A stretch of DNA of 64,000 nucleotides from Coix lacryma-jobi var. lacryma-jobi (Eukaryota; Streptophyta; Magnoliopsida; Poales; Poaceae). Shown in pieces: positions 1-10,632 of this stretch. The position numbers were made by a program, and so were the translations under genes. The DNA lies in NCBI GenBank assembly GCA_009763385.1, contig CM019825.1:112711131-112775130 (forward strand), in the 5' to 3' direction. The stretch's first letter is position 1, and every line of letters starts with the position of its first letter. The notes below the pieces were generated by a model. That model was not told the origin of the DNA, did not search any database, and saw nothing but the letters and a program-made list of their open reading frames with translations.

Positions 1-66
1 GCGTATCTTCCAATACGCATAGTTCGTCCCATCAAAGAACGGCGGTTTGCCCACGCCGCGATCCAT
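1..66 (-). CDS. Copia gag N-terminus (partial, runs off the window)
   Basis: The start codon is at 66-64 on the minus strand. The 22 codons visible begin MDRGVGKPPFFDG and match the first residues of the gag of element H (start at 51821). The rest lies left of the window. Gag forms the cytoplasmic particle in which the element's RNA is reverse transcribed. No stop is seen in this short stretch, so intactness cannot be judged. Confidence 0.8.
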   Translation of the reverse strand, partial: MDRGVGKPPFFDGTNYAYWKIR

Positions 67-115
67 GTCGCCTTCCGTGGATCTGGAACCGGCTAAGGTG
101 GAAGATCCTTAACCC

Positions 116-127
116 GCTCCGATACCA
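116..127 (-). other. Primer binding site of element D (initiator Met-tRNA type)
   Basis: The minus strand reads TGGTATCGGAGC two bases inside the LTR end. This is the usual Copia site for initiator methionine tRNA with one variant base. The same string is at 51871-51882 in element H. Confidence 0.85.
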
Positions 128-409
128 ACTGAAGGACCGAGAACAGAAGCAACCAGAAAGCGACCAGAGGGGGGGGGGTGAATGGGAGCTTCAAATTTCC
201 TTCCGGAAACTAGTAGCCACTGTCCCAAGAATCAAACCCCTAAAGCAAACCCTAGAGCTTGCTAATGTCCACGACCCTAGACGTAGGGTGGATGCTTCCT
301 AGAAGCACAGCGGGACACTACACAACTCTAGAAAGCCAACGCAAAAGACGAAAACCAAATCCGACAACGAACGAACAAGCTGCGAACGAAAACGTGCTGA
401 AACAGTACT

Positions 410-800
410 GACCGGACTCTGCCTGCGTCCGGTCACTGAGCACGGACGCGCGTCCGGTCAGGCTAAGTCCGATTTTGGACCTCTCTGTGTTGGACCGGAC
501 GCACTGTGTGCCAGCGTCCGATCGATCACTAAGCGTCTGGTCAAACGAGACAAAATAGATGAACAGTAACCTCGGTGTGTCCGGTCACTGTATTGACAGA
601 GCGTCCGGTCACACGAATGAGCCAGCGTCCGGTCAGTTGAAACAGAGATGCGTTCAACGCATTCAACGACCGGACTCTGTCCGAGCGTCCGGTCGAGTGC
701 GTCCGGTCAATACAAAAACCGAACACAGCAAACCTTCAAACACCGGACGCACTGCCCTAGCGTCCGGTCGGCCCGAGTCAGCGTCCGGTCACCCCGAAAC
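410..800. repeat. Dispersed GCGTCCGGTC/GACCGGACGC motif array in LTR of D
   Basis: About a dozen copies of GCGTCCGGTC or its complement GACCGGACGC lie in both orientations at irregular spacing. Short CpG-rich inverted repeats in LTRs are a described hallmark of Sireviruses (established for the maize relatives). LTR I carries the same motif version; the LTRs of H and E carry a different one. Confidence 0.85.
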
Positions 801-1539
801 TGAGCAGTTCGTCCACCGATTCGCCTCGATCTCACCCAACACAAATCCTCTAGGGATCAAACTTGGTGAGATGAGTCACAAAGAGGATAGTGAGCTATCT
901 CTAGGAGATCATTGCTCGAACCTATCTCCAAATCGGTGAATCGAAGAATTTCGGGGGAGGGAAAGAAAACTTGACCCGAAACGAAAAATCGATCGATCTC
1001 CTAGACCGTGAGGTTAGAGGGTAATTCCTTTGGTGGAAAGAAGTGCCTCACGATCTAGAACAACTTGGTTCAAAAGGTTTTGCAAAAGATGAACCGAGCA
1101 AAGAGATCAAGCGACGGGAAAATCGTGGAGAAAAGGATTCCGCGAAGAACACGAATGAAACGCGAATCACAACCACGAACTGCACAACAGTGAGATTACG
1201 GTCTCACTTCCTCAAAATCAACAGTACACAGAGGTGAGTCTCTCTGCGGATCTCAGCTAGCTACAGCAGGGGATGGGAGAGCAGGAAACCCAAAGTGCGA
1301 AAGAGCAAATGACTGAGATAGATGGGAGGAGGGTGTCTCCCGACTACTTATCCTACTAATAGCCTAAGTCTATTTCCTACTCTACCCCTCTCTATTCTAA
1401 TTACAGAGCGAACCAGCTAAACCCTAAGGTTATTCTGGACCAACTCGGTGGTAGGTGTATCCGACGGCCACGCCCGCTCGATTCGAAGAATTGCCTCGAT
1501 GCAACCTCCAGATCGCCGCCACGTGCCGCCCTCGCTCTG

Positions 1540-1805
1540 CACCCCCGGTTTTGTGGCCCAAACCGGGAAACCAGCCTTTTCCAGCCAACCACCGGTTTTG
1601 AGGCCCAAACCGGGAAACCAGCCCACCAACTTCTGAGTTTTGAGGCCAAACTCAGCAAACCCTCAGCGCCCAGGTTTTGAGGCCCAAACCTGGAAACCAT
1701 CCTCAGCCCGAGTTTTGTGGCCAAACTCGGAAACCCTCAGCCCGAGTTTTGTGGCCAAACTCGGAAACCGTCCACGCCCAGGTTTTGAGGCCCAAACCTG
1801 GACCT
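1540..1805. repeat. Array of seven covarying palindromes in LTR of D
   Basis: Seven units have the form arm-TTTTG(A/T)GGCC-arm. The arms differ from unit to unit but stay complementary within each: CCGGTTT with AAACCGG, CCAGGTTT with AAACCTGG, CGAGTTT with AAACTCG, CTGAGTTT with AAACTCAG. Homologous arrays are at about 34675-34905, 43735-44045, 53190-53425 and 63898-64000. Confidence 0.85.
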
Positions 1806-2246
1806 GGAAACCGTCCCCGATGGTTTTTCCCTGGCTCTACCACCAAACCGACGTCGTAGATGGGATGCACCTCCCGTGCACCCCGTCCACTGACACGTGT
1901 CCCCAAGTCCACGACTCAGGCAACACATGACCGCACTTCTTCACTTGTCGTCGTCACAGGCTGCCAGCCACCACAGCTGATCCTCAGGCCTCTGGTCCCT
2001 CAGTCCAAGCCTCACGTCCGGCCTTCACCGCTCGGTACCTCGGCATGGCACGTCCGCCGCACGGCACGCCCATCCTTCATCGCACCCGGTCCATCGGCAC
2101 GACACGTCTCAACTTGACCTTCACCTCGCCGTCGATCACTGTATCCGTGCTCGACACCTGCACAACACAAGCCAAAGAACATGCGCATCATCCCAGTTGA
2201 CAATCACTCATCACTCAAAGACCCGGCATACACCCATGTATCCGCA

Positions 2247-4305
2247 GTGAGTACTACTCCCCTTGTTATACCTTAAAGGAACTAGTATCTACTTTGTCGA
2301 TACCATATTCGCTATAGGCTGATAGTTGGGTATTAAATCGTACTATCATTTGAGTTGTATTGAGCTCGGAGCTCGTAACTCTAGTGTGGTTGCCGCTGAA
2401 CCATCCATCCGAGTAATATTATATATTAGTCGGTGGGAAACAATAGCTGACGCTTATTGTATAATTGGAGGATTTTATCAGACTAAGTAGTCGTAATAAA
2501 GTGTGAAAGGAGGGTAATTCATAAAGTTCTTGTTTCTGATGAATCCAAACTTCATTAATATACAGGGAATAATTACATTTGCCCTGAGTTGAATTTGTAG
2601 CATAGTCCATAGGTGTTGAATTTCTTCAGATGCTCAATATTCCATGAATTTGGCAATAGAGAACCATCCTCAGTGACTAGCTCAAATGACCCGGGTCTTG
2701 TGCCTTTAGATACTATGTAGGCTCCTTCCCATGGACTCATGAGCTTGTGGCGTCCTGTGGTGTTCTCAATCTTTTTCAGGACCATGTCACCTACTTGAAA
2801 AGTACGGTGATGGACGTTCTTGTCATAGTAGCGCCTCATTCATTGAAGGTATCTAGCTGATTGAAAGAGAGCGGCTAATCAGGCCTCTTCAAGACTGTCG
2901 ACTTCTAGTCGCCTTGTATCATCAGCCTCTCCTTCATTGTACTGCTCTGTTCGTGGAGAATTCCAGATTAAGTGTGCCGGGAGGATTGCTTCGGTGCCAT
3001 AGACCAGGAAGAAAGGAGTTTGGCCTGTCACCCTGCTTCGCTGTGTCCGTAGCCCCCAGACTACCTTAGGCAGCTCCTCGATCCACTTCCCGCCGTGGTC
3101 TTTTAGAAGATCGAAGAGTCGTGGCTTTAGACCGGCAAGGATGAGGGCGTTTGCTCTCTCAACTTGGCCGTTTGATTGTGGATGAGCCACTGATGCGTAG
3201 TCTATCTTGATTCCCGAGTCACTGGCCCATGACTTGAACTCAATAGCCGTGAAGGGGGAACCGAGATCAGTGATAATTCTGTGTGGCATCCCGAAGCGAT
3301 GGAAGATGCTCTGCATGAATTGTACTAACTTGGATGCATTGAACATGACCAATGGCATGTACTCAATCCACTTGGTGAATTTGTCGATTGCGATGTAGAT
3401 GTACTCGAATCCACCTGGAGCACGCTTAAGAGGACCCACCATGTCGAGTCCCCAACATGAAAAAGGCCATGACAGAGGAATACAGATTAACTCATGTGCA
3501 GGTACATGCTGCTGTTTGGCGAAGAATTGGCATGATTGACAGCGGTGGACTAAGTCTTCTGCATCCTTCAGAGCGGAGGGCCAATAGTATCCTGATCTAA
3601 AGATCTTTCTGACTAACGTCCTTGAGGCTGCATGATTGCCACAACACCCAGAGTGAACCTCATTTAGAATTTCCCTGCCTTCTTCTGGTGAAATGCATTT
3701 GAGGAGGACTCCTGATGAGGCGCCGCGTCGATATAACCTATCTCCGACTAACACATAATTTTTGCTACGTCTGGTGACCTGCTCTGCGGCAGCTTTATCA
3801 CTAGGCAATTTATGCTCCCTGAAGTAGTCGATAAAAACTTGTGTCCAGTCGGGTGCTAGAGTTAAAATCTGAGCGGAGGGTGTAGGATCAGTCTCTTCTT
3901 GCTCTTGAATTGAAGGTTTGGATAACTCATGCACGAAGGTACCAGTGGGAACCAGAGCTCTATCGGATCCCAATTTTGCTAGGATATCTGCTGCGACGTT
4001 GAGATCCTCGGTAATATGGATGAGTTCCAACCCTGAGAAATGCTTTTCTAGCTTGCGGACTTCAGCGCAATAGGCGTTCATTGTTTCCTTGGTGCACTCC
4101 CAATGTTTATTAACTTAGTGGATTACTACAGAAGAATCGCCATAGGCTAGAAGATGCTTGATACCCAATGTGACTGCTAGCTTGAGCCCGTGAAGTAGCG
4201 CTTCATATTCGGCTTCATTGTCGGTAGCGGGCCACATTATCTGGAGGACGTACTTGAGCTGCTCTCCGATGGGAGATACAAGTAGTACTCCGACTCCTGC
4301 TCCGC
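2247..4305 (-). mobile_element. Element C, 3' half: Tat-lineage Gypsy retrotransposon
   Basis: This is the downstream part (minus strand) of a Gypsy element whose other half is at 28725-33599. The two halves join in the same reading frame across the 5-bp duplication TCCGC (4301-4305 and 28725-28729), within an RNase H-like domain, which shows that element A (4306-28724) is a later insertion. Bases 2247-2572 are 3' untranslated sequence with no ORF I can recognise. The 3' LTR of C is not in the window; it should lie left of element D. Confidence 0.88.
2573..4305 (-). pseudogene. Tat-type Gypsy pol: additional RNase H and integrase
   Basis: Read on the minus strand from 4305. First comes the RNase H-like domain typical of Tat elements (acidic DNEAEYEALL and AYGDSS motifs, 4305 to about 3970). 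Integrase follows, with a His/Cys zinc-binding region, and a catalytic core with Asp in LDMVGP, Asp in TDLGSPF and Glu in GQVERAN. The C-terminal domain ends at 2573. Damage: an in-frame TAA near 4118 just before ATG 4081, and TGA stops near 2879 and 2840. The residue after the second catalytic Asp is Leu where Asn is usual. The protein would insert element cDNA into host DNA; this copy cannot make it. Confidence 0.88.
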
Positions 4306-5858
4306 TGTTGACGTCTATTAACTATCATTATTTACCATCAACAAGACTTGAATAAATGTCAAAAAGGATTGCCAACTTAGAAATAGGAGGTTTAAACTAA
4401 CAAATTCCATGAGTTTTGGTGATTCTACATTTTCCAGGGATTAAACAGGAAAACCAATCACATTGCTTCCCCAAGAAGGAACCCGACGCAGATTTCTTCA
4501 CCGCCACGTCGGGATATTTCTAGAAGACTCCAGAGGACACCCAAGACACCACGAGGCAGGGCACCACAGGAGGCTTATCTGTGGGACCGACCGGTCCCAC
4601 AGGGCCCACCGGTCGGTCGTCCACAGAGCCTCCACGCCTCCGTCTTCTGCAAGCTACTTCCACCGACCTCTAGGATGCATCTCGACCGTACCTCAAGTCG
4701 GTTTGATCCAACGATCACGATTCCTGGCCCAGGGCTATATAACGAGACCCCTGACCCCTCTCCAGATCATCATCAGATCAAGATCCGAAGACAAGACATA
4801 AATTAGGGTTTCTAGAGAGAGAGTTAGAGCTCTACATCAAGATTAGAGTTTGGTCTAGTTAGATTCATGTAGAGGCAGGCGACTTCGTCAGCATATCCGG
4901 CTAGAAGCTTCGTCTGAGTCTCCGAATCATTGTCGAATACTCGGTAATTTGTATCTTTATTCGACTTTATACTACTTTAATATATTTCAGTTTATTCAGT
5001 TTTAGAGTTTATTCTAGTTGTATATTTAATATAGATCTGATTATGATAGAGTTTATGATCATGTTCGTAAAGTACTTAGCTTTATTCCGGATAGAGTTAA
5101 GTGGTCAAACTGGTGTAAACATGGTGTTTAGGCTAAGTTTACATGCAAATACATCCTATGCTCCGGGTCAAGAGGTAGATCGCAGGAGTGACAGTCCTGT
5201 TGAGTCCTTTGTAGTCCTCCCTCCGAGTGTAGATCTTAGTAGGACGCGGTTGCATGTTAGAATTCATTACTCTATTTTTGATTCTAATATAGTAATGTCC
5301 CTTGATCATGGATGATAGATTAATTAGCTATAAATGATTGTATATTAACTAGAGTAATCGCCAGGCTTAGTAAATGCGAAGTAACTTAGGATTCGAATCT
5401 CTTAATTAATCTCCTGACTCTCTGTTTGATCTAAGTAGTTCGCTCTACCTCTAGAATTCCCGTTATTATCACTATCATTATTATTTATCTTTACCTTGTC
5501 TTACCCCTGTTTAGACATGTGAGTAGTGAATGAATGAATGAATAATAATCTCTGCTACCTTTGAATCATTACTAGTTCCCAACTTCATTACTATCTTCGG
5601 TAAAATATAAATAACGATACCTGGATAACTTGGGTGAAATGCTGCTACAACAGGTATATTTATCTGTGCACTTGCGGATAAATATTTGTTTATATCTTTT
5701 GAGCTAGTGTCACATATAATTTACATTTCTAGTATCATGTTGGGGATGACAACTTGACATTAAGTGATGCTAGGAGTGTCCTGTACATTTCTGAAGGCTT
5801 TTGCTAGAATCAGTTCATTAATGTTTATTATAAGCATTCGCATTAAGAAGTGTCAACA
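4306..5858 (+). repeat. 5' LTR of element A, 1553 bp
   Basis: It begins TGTTGACGTCTATTAAC and ends TGTCAACA. It matches the 3' LTR, which is split by B into 11680-12336 and 27825-28724 (657 + 900 bp). A few substitutions separate the copies. A short TGAA repeat is near 5530. Confidence 0.92.
4581..4743 (+). promoter_or_regulatory. LTR promoter of element A: palindrome and TATA box
   Basis: A perfect 8-bp-arm palindrome, GTGGGACCGACCGGTCCCAC (4581-4600), is followed by a second ACCGGTCGGTC (4608-4618). A TATA box, CTATATAAC, is at 4735-4743. The second LTR keeps all three (palindrome about 11955-11974, TATA near 12108). The same ACCGGTCGGTC string lies before the internal promoter at 8612. 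Promoter function is inferred. Confidence 0.65.
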
Positions 5859-5866
5859 AGCATTTC

Positions 5867-5884
5867 TGGCGCCGTTGCCGGGGA
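5867..5884 (+). other. Primer binding site of element A (Asp-tRNA)
   Basis: TGGCGCCGTTGCCGGGGA is complementary to the 3' end of plant tRNA-Asp(GTC), the primer used by many Athila-type elements. It starts eight bases inside the LTR end. The leader 5885-6103 holds no ORF of note. Confidence 0.85.
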
Positions 5885-6103
5885 ATGTATCTAAGTAACA
5901 GAAGCCACCGGGAACTAAACAAAACTTATTTAACAAAGGAGATTATTATTCATTCATTCACTTGTACCTCTGTCTTGGCAGGCTTGCCCTTGTCTTTCTT
6001 TGTTTATATCATATATAGGGTAACGTAGGTTCAGTTGTAATTCATCACTTACAAATCAAAAATCAACTAGATCGTGTGGAAGATCAACATCAGTAGTCAA
6101 GCC

Positions 6104-8140
6104 ATGGCCATCAAGACTCTGCTTGAGTTCTCTACTCCAAGTGTCAGGAACATTCGCACCGGACCTACACTCCAGACGAACAACATTGAGTTCGAACTCA
6201 AGCCAAGTCTTATCAATGTGGTGCAAGCTACTACATTTGGTGGACAGGAAGAAGAAGATGCAACCACTCATCTACAAGATTTCTTGCAGATTGGAAGCAC
6301 CATCATCATCAAGGACGTTCCCCAGGACATCATACTTCTTCGTCTTTTTCCCTTCTCACTAAAAGGAAAAGCGAAGCAGTGGTTCCATTCAAACATGGAC
6401 AACATCAAGACATGGGAGAAGTGTTCAGAGACCTTTCTATCAAGATTTTTCCCAATTGGCAAAGTCAATATCTTAAGGGGAAAGATATACAACTTTCAGC
6501 AGCAAAAAAAGAAGAAACCATTCCAGAAACTTGGGAGTGTTTTCAGGAACAAATCTTAAGATGCCCACATCATGGAATAAGGAACGAATTGCTCATGCAA
6601 CTGTTTTATCACGGATTATTACCAAGAGCATGAGATCAACTTGATGCTACTGCTGAAGGATCATTCATGTCACTCACTTTCGGAAAAGCGGAATGTCTAA
6701 TGGATAAGATAGCTGAGAATCAAAGCTGGAAACAAGTTACTACTCAACGCTGTCACCAAATTGAAGAAGTTCCAGAAGAAGTGTATGCACTATCAACTAA
6801 GATGGATGTACTTATGGATCGACTCATTTAGAGACCCGACTACAAGGAAGAACGTCAAGCTATTCAAGACGCATTTGATGCTCAAACTAGAAGTGGAGAA
6901 TATTTAGGAATAGAATTTCCCGAAAATCAAGAAGAAGCTAGCATCATCAACAACTCCACCACTCTACACAAGCAAGGATTGCGTCAACAACAACCTTCCC
7001 AACCGGATAAGTATACCAGTAATTTCAGTTCTTCCGATTCTAAGCAACCTACTTTAAGAGATTTAATTTTAGAACAAGTTAGGATAAATGATAGCATTAC
7101 TAAAAGACTTGCTTTAAATGATAAGACTCTTGAAAACATAAATGCTAAGATGGATGAATTTTCTTCTGCCATTAAAGATCAACTCAATTATAATAAAAGA
7201 ATAGAAACCCAAATATCACAATTGGTTGTTGTTTTGCCTGTTACCACTAACCATGAGCAGATTAAGGGGATCACCACTAGACATGGGAGGACCACTCGAG
7301 ATCCGCCATACCCAGAAGGAGCACAAAGAAGACAGACAGCACCAGTAACACCTCCAAGGGCAGAAGAAAGAGATGATGAAGTTCAAGAAACTCAAGTACA
7401 AAATGAAGAAAGACCGATAGATTTTCAAGACACCAACGTTCTACCATTCCCATGCAGAAATCGGAACACCAAGCTAGATGCGCAGTTCAGTAAGTTTGTT
7501 GAAGTAATTCAGAAACTATATATAAATATTCCTCTGCTAGATGCATTACAGGTATGTGAGGGATATACTTAACAACAAACGACCATTGCCAACTACTGAA
7601 GTAATCGAGCTGACAGAAGAATGTAGTGTGGCTGTCCTCAATCAAATACCAGAAAAGAAGAAGGACCCAGGATGCCCCACTATTGAATGCTCAATTGGAA
7701 ATCAACGGTTTAGCAATGCACTGTGCGATCTTGGAGCTAGTGTTAGTGTGATGCCCGCATCAGTCTACTATAAGCTCAACCATTCAGCACTTGTGTCAAC
7801 ACCAATGTGTCTTCAGCTAGCTGATCAATCACTCAGATACCCTATAGGAATTGCTGAGAACATCCCAGTCCAGATTAGAGAGTTCTTCATACCAGTAGAC
7901 TTCGTGGTACTAGAAATGCATCCGGATTCGAAAGTATCACTCATTCTCGGAATACCATTTTTGAGCACCGCCAAGGCCCATATTGATGTCAGAGCTGGAG
8001 AAATCAAATTCACCATAAATGGAAAGGAAGAAAAGTTCTCATTCAAACCACGGCCCGAACAATGCTCAACTCTAGTAGACCATAAAGCTCAAGAAACGAA
8101 ACTGTTGTCTCCAGTAGTGGAGACCCATCAAGAAGAATGA
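6104..8140 (+). pseudogene. Athila-like gag-protease polyprotein (broken)
   Basis: The chosen start is the ATG at 6104 in a GCCATGGCC context. The gag part (6104 to about 7500) has the retrotransposon gag core, with FPFSL and a TW motif before a phenylalanine-rich FFP stretch, followed by a long polar region. The protease part (about 7540-8140) has CDLGASV as the active-site region and LILGIPFL as the flap/second conserved motif; DLG in place of DTG/DSG is common in Athila proteins. Damage: a frameshift in the A-rich run near 6505-6515, TGA near 6631, TAG at 6829 and a frameshift near 7550. The product would form particles and process gag. The reading frame stops at 8140 with no polymerase behind it. 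Confidence 0.85.
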
Positions 8141-9024
8141 AGAAGACTGGAGAGTCCAATTCGGTGGACTTCAAACCCCGAACCTTCGTCGGAGGTAACT
8201 CAGTAGTTATCAGCAATTACTTTTGCATTTTCATACATAAGGAAAACAAAATAAAAATTAATCAGCATCATTTTTGCATCATAAAATTGGCCTCATGTAA
8301 TTAATATTTACAAATCCCGTAAGTATTATTTACTATGGCAACAAAAACATTTGAGATTTTCATCATTAGAATCCTCATTTTCTATAGTTCCATAAAAGCA
8401 ATTTTATTTTATACTTATTATACAAATACGGGAGACATACGGACCCACAGACACCTGGGACCCACATCATATCATTTCACATTATTACATGCACTCACAA
8501 CCACTCACCTCACCTACCACCACAAGCAACCGTCGGCATATACTCCAAAGAGTGGGAACTTGAGCAAGGTAGGTAAGGGAGCAAGATGGAAGAAAGTGGG
8601 CCCCGCAGGAGACCGGTCGGTCCCACCACTAGACCGATCGGCCACCCCCTTCTCCCCCTATAAAATGGCAAGCTTCCTTCACACTCTTCACACACTCCAC
8701 TCTTCAGAAACACCAACCTCACTTCGAAATTGGAATTCCAATTTCGAGTTGCTTAGCACTTCATTTGGGTAGTTAAGAGTAGGGAGGAGGAAGCTTTGAG
8801 CAAATAGCAAGTAGGAAAAGGAAAGTGCAAGAGAAATCAATAAGAGAGGGAAGTGTTGCCCAATTAGTTAATAAACTAGGAGAAGTTGAAATAAAAGCGC
8901 CAACTTAAACGACTGACTCCTGGACTACTGACTTTTGGACCGCTAACTCTCTGACATTTATTTGCTCTAACCCTCACTTGTTCCACTAGTTTTGTTTGTG
9001 TGATCTTTTGTTTCTGCAGCAAAA
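8141..9024 (+). promoter_or_regulatory. Internal promoter and leader for ORF2 of element A
   Basis: The region between protease and ORF2 has promoter architecture. ACCGGTCGGTCCCAC is at 8612-8626, a second copy-like GACCGATCGGCC follows at about 8632, a TATA box TATAAAA is at 8659-8665, and then a CT-rich CTTCACACTCTTCACAC stretch as expected around a start site. About 300 bases on, a pyrimidine run ending TTTCTGCAG (9019) looks like an intron acceptor, six bases before the ATG at 9025. AT-rich sequence at 8141-8440 shows nothing else recognisable. Activity is inferred from motifs alone. Confidence 0.55.
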
Positions 9025-10591
9025 ATGAGCAACTTCTTGAGAAGGGCGAAGAACACGCTCACTTTCCGATCAACGAGAAGCCGTTCGCGAGCTGGCTCAT
9101 CACAAGGAGGCTCGGACATGGATACTTCATCCCTGCCTCGATCCTCTACCACAAGCCGGTCCGAGCCACGTGATCTTCTTCATGAAAGGCACATCAAGCT
9201 CTAGACAGCCTACAAGAAGGACCTATTCAGGCACTTCCACGATAAAGAGTACACTCACACCCCCACCTTCGATTCACAATTTCTCGGAGACACAGGTATG
9301 GACTCTGAGTTCGATCTAGTCTTCCATAATATTGGGTGGGAGAACACTTGGGAGCTCTCCGAAGAAGGTTGTAGATTGCTCACTCTAGAATTTCTTTGCA
9401 CTCTTTCTTCGGATGACACGTATGTCTATTTTAGGCTGTACAATGAACCTTTCACTCTCACTTGGAAACAGTTCAGCCTAAATCTGGGTTTTCCTGAAAC
9501 CTGCACTATAGACTTAGATGTAGCCTTAAGAAACTTTGACAGAAATAGCTTTTGGGAGGACATCACTGGTAAGAGAACAGATTATCACCCTTGCACCAAT
9601 GATATACACAATCCCACATTAAGGGTGATGCACAAGTGGCTAGGCTTTACTCTCTTTCCAGACAAGAAGGTCGTATTGTTAGAACTGAGGAGTTAAAGAT
9701 TATGTACGCACTGGTTAAGAAAACTAAAATTTCACCTGTAAAACTCCTGGTAGAATACTGGCCTTATATTCACACTCTACAAGGCCCTATATCCATCAAT
9801 TCTTGGGTTACTCGTCTTGCTGGAAATCTGAACTTGCATGGAAATTTTATGTACATCTCCACTCCACGACCAGTCGTAGGTTTCTACTTCTTCAGCCAAG
9901 CAACATCTCATTAAGAAGAAATAAACAAACTCTATATGCAATACAAGGGATATACAAATGATATGAGTTGCCAAACAGATCACTTGGTCTGTATGTCGTG
10001 GAAACCTTTTTGCTTAACTTGCAGAGACCTGGCACGGCAGTAGGAAGAAGCCCCTCCGCAAGATTCACTAGAAACATTGCCCCGAGATATCAAGGAGAAG
10101 ACGTTGCATCAGCCGGACCAGCCTACACTCACTATCAAGGATTCGAACGAGCTGGACCATCTTCATCACACCATCAAGCCTAGCAAGACACCACTGCCTA
10201 CGAGCCACATACACCACAAGATTCATGGGGGCAAGGAAATTTTTGCAACTACACTCCACCTCATCGCGAAGAGGATACGATGCATGACTTCCAGGGAGGA
10301 CGAATGTCTTTCTCTGGGAGAGGTGTTCATGACGCCACTCATCATCCATACTCTTACCATGCCACCCATGGTTACCCAGAATACCAGCCACACCACCAGT
10401 TCTCGTACCACAGAGACCCCTACTTTCCGGGCATCGACACTCGTCTTACTCATCTTGAGACGGGTCAAGAAGATATGCGCCACACTCTTGAAGAGATACA
10501 TCATCAAGGCGCCCAGACGAACGAGAATTTCTGCTACCTCTTCGGACAAATGGGAATCAATCCACCTCAGCCGCCACCACCGTACGAATAG
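9025..10591 (+). pseudogene. ORF2 of element A, ATHILA ORF1-like protein of unknown role
   Basis: ATG 9025 opens a protein with a basic, serine/arginine-rich N-terminus, then a domain around residues 85-220 (LLTLEFLCTL, FTLTWKQFSLNLGF) that resembles the plant retrotransposon ATHILA ORF1 family. The C-terminal part (about 9968-10591) is rich in His, Tyr and Gln and ends QPPPPYE. Damage: TAG at 9202, a frameshift near 9650-9690, a further frame change between 9914 and 9968, and TAG at 10181. The protein sits where Athila elements may carry an envelope-like ORF, but I see no signal peptide or membrane span. Function unknown; family resemblance is from memory of motifs and moderate. Confidence 0.55.
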
Positions 10592-10595
10592 AACC

Positions 10596-10632
10596 AGCTT
10601 GGGGGAGGACCCCCTATTCGCGAGGTAAGTAT
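10596..10632 (+). other. Hairpin plus 5' splice-site module
   Basis: Immediately after the ORF2 stop, AGCTTGGGGGAGG is followed by ACCCCC (G5/C5 stem) and, 13 bases later, by a strong donor-like AG/GTAAGTATG (GT at 10625). Two related copies are in element F on the minus strand (36244-36293, 36511-36550). Confidence 0.6.

Larger units (their letters stand above)
1..2246 (-). mobile_element. Element D: Sirevirus-type Copia retrotransposon, 5' end only
   Basis: This is the 5' part of a minus-strand Copia element, cut by the left window edge. It has the gag start (1-66), a primer binding site and a complete 5' LTR (130-2246). Bases 1-129 closely match the same part of the full-length element H at about 51756-51884, which fixes family and orientation. 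The right end adjoins the 3' UTR of Tat element C, so D is inferred to have jumped into C. The five bases after it (2247-2251, GTGAG) are the predicted target duplication; the partner copy lies outside the window. Confidence 0.88.
130..2246 (-). repeat. 5' LTR of element D, 2117 bp
   Basis: On the plus strand the LTR runs from TGAAGGACC to TATCCGCA. It is homologous along its length to the LTRs of H (42418-44424, 51885-53802), I (62567 onward) and the truncated one in E. It contains two repeat arrays described separately: GCGTCCGGTC-type decamers at about 410-800 and covarying palindromes at about 1540-1805. Short ORFs in it are by-products of these repeats and do not look like genes. Confidence 0.9.

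Noticed and set aside
410..800. CRISPR-like look of regularly recurring short repeats in Sirevirus LTRs
   Set aside because: The copies are 10 bp, in both orientations and at irregular spacing, in a plant LTR; no cas genes.
559..939. A 126-codon ORF in the LTR of D
   Set aside because: It consists of translated GCGTCCGGTC motif copies with no domain and is not kept in the other LTRs; a by-product of the repeat.
9025..10591. Envelope-like protein in element A
   Set aside because: The position would fit, but I see no signal peptide, furin-like site or transmembrane segment in any of the frames.
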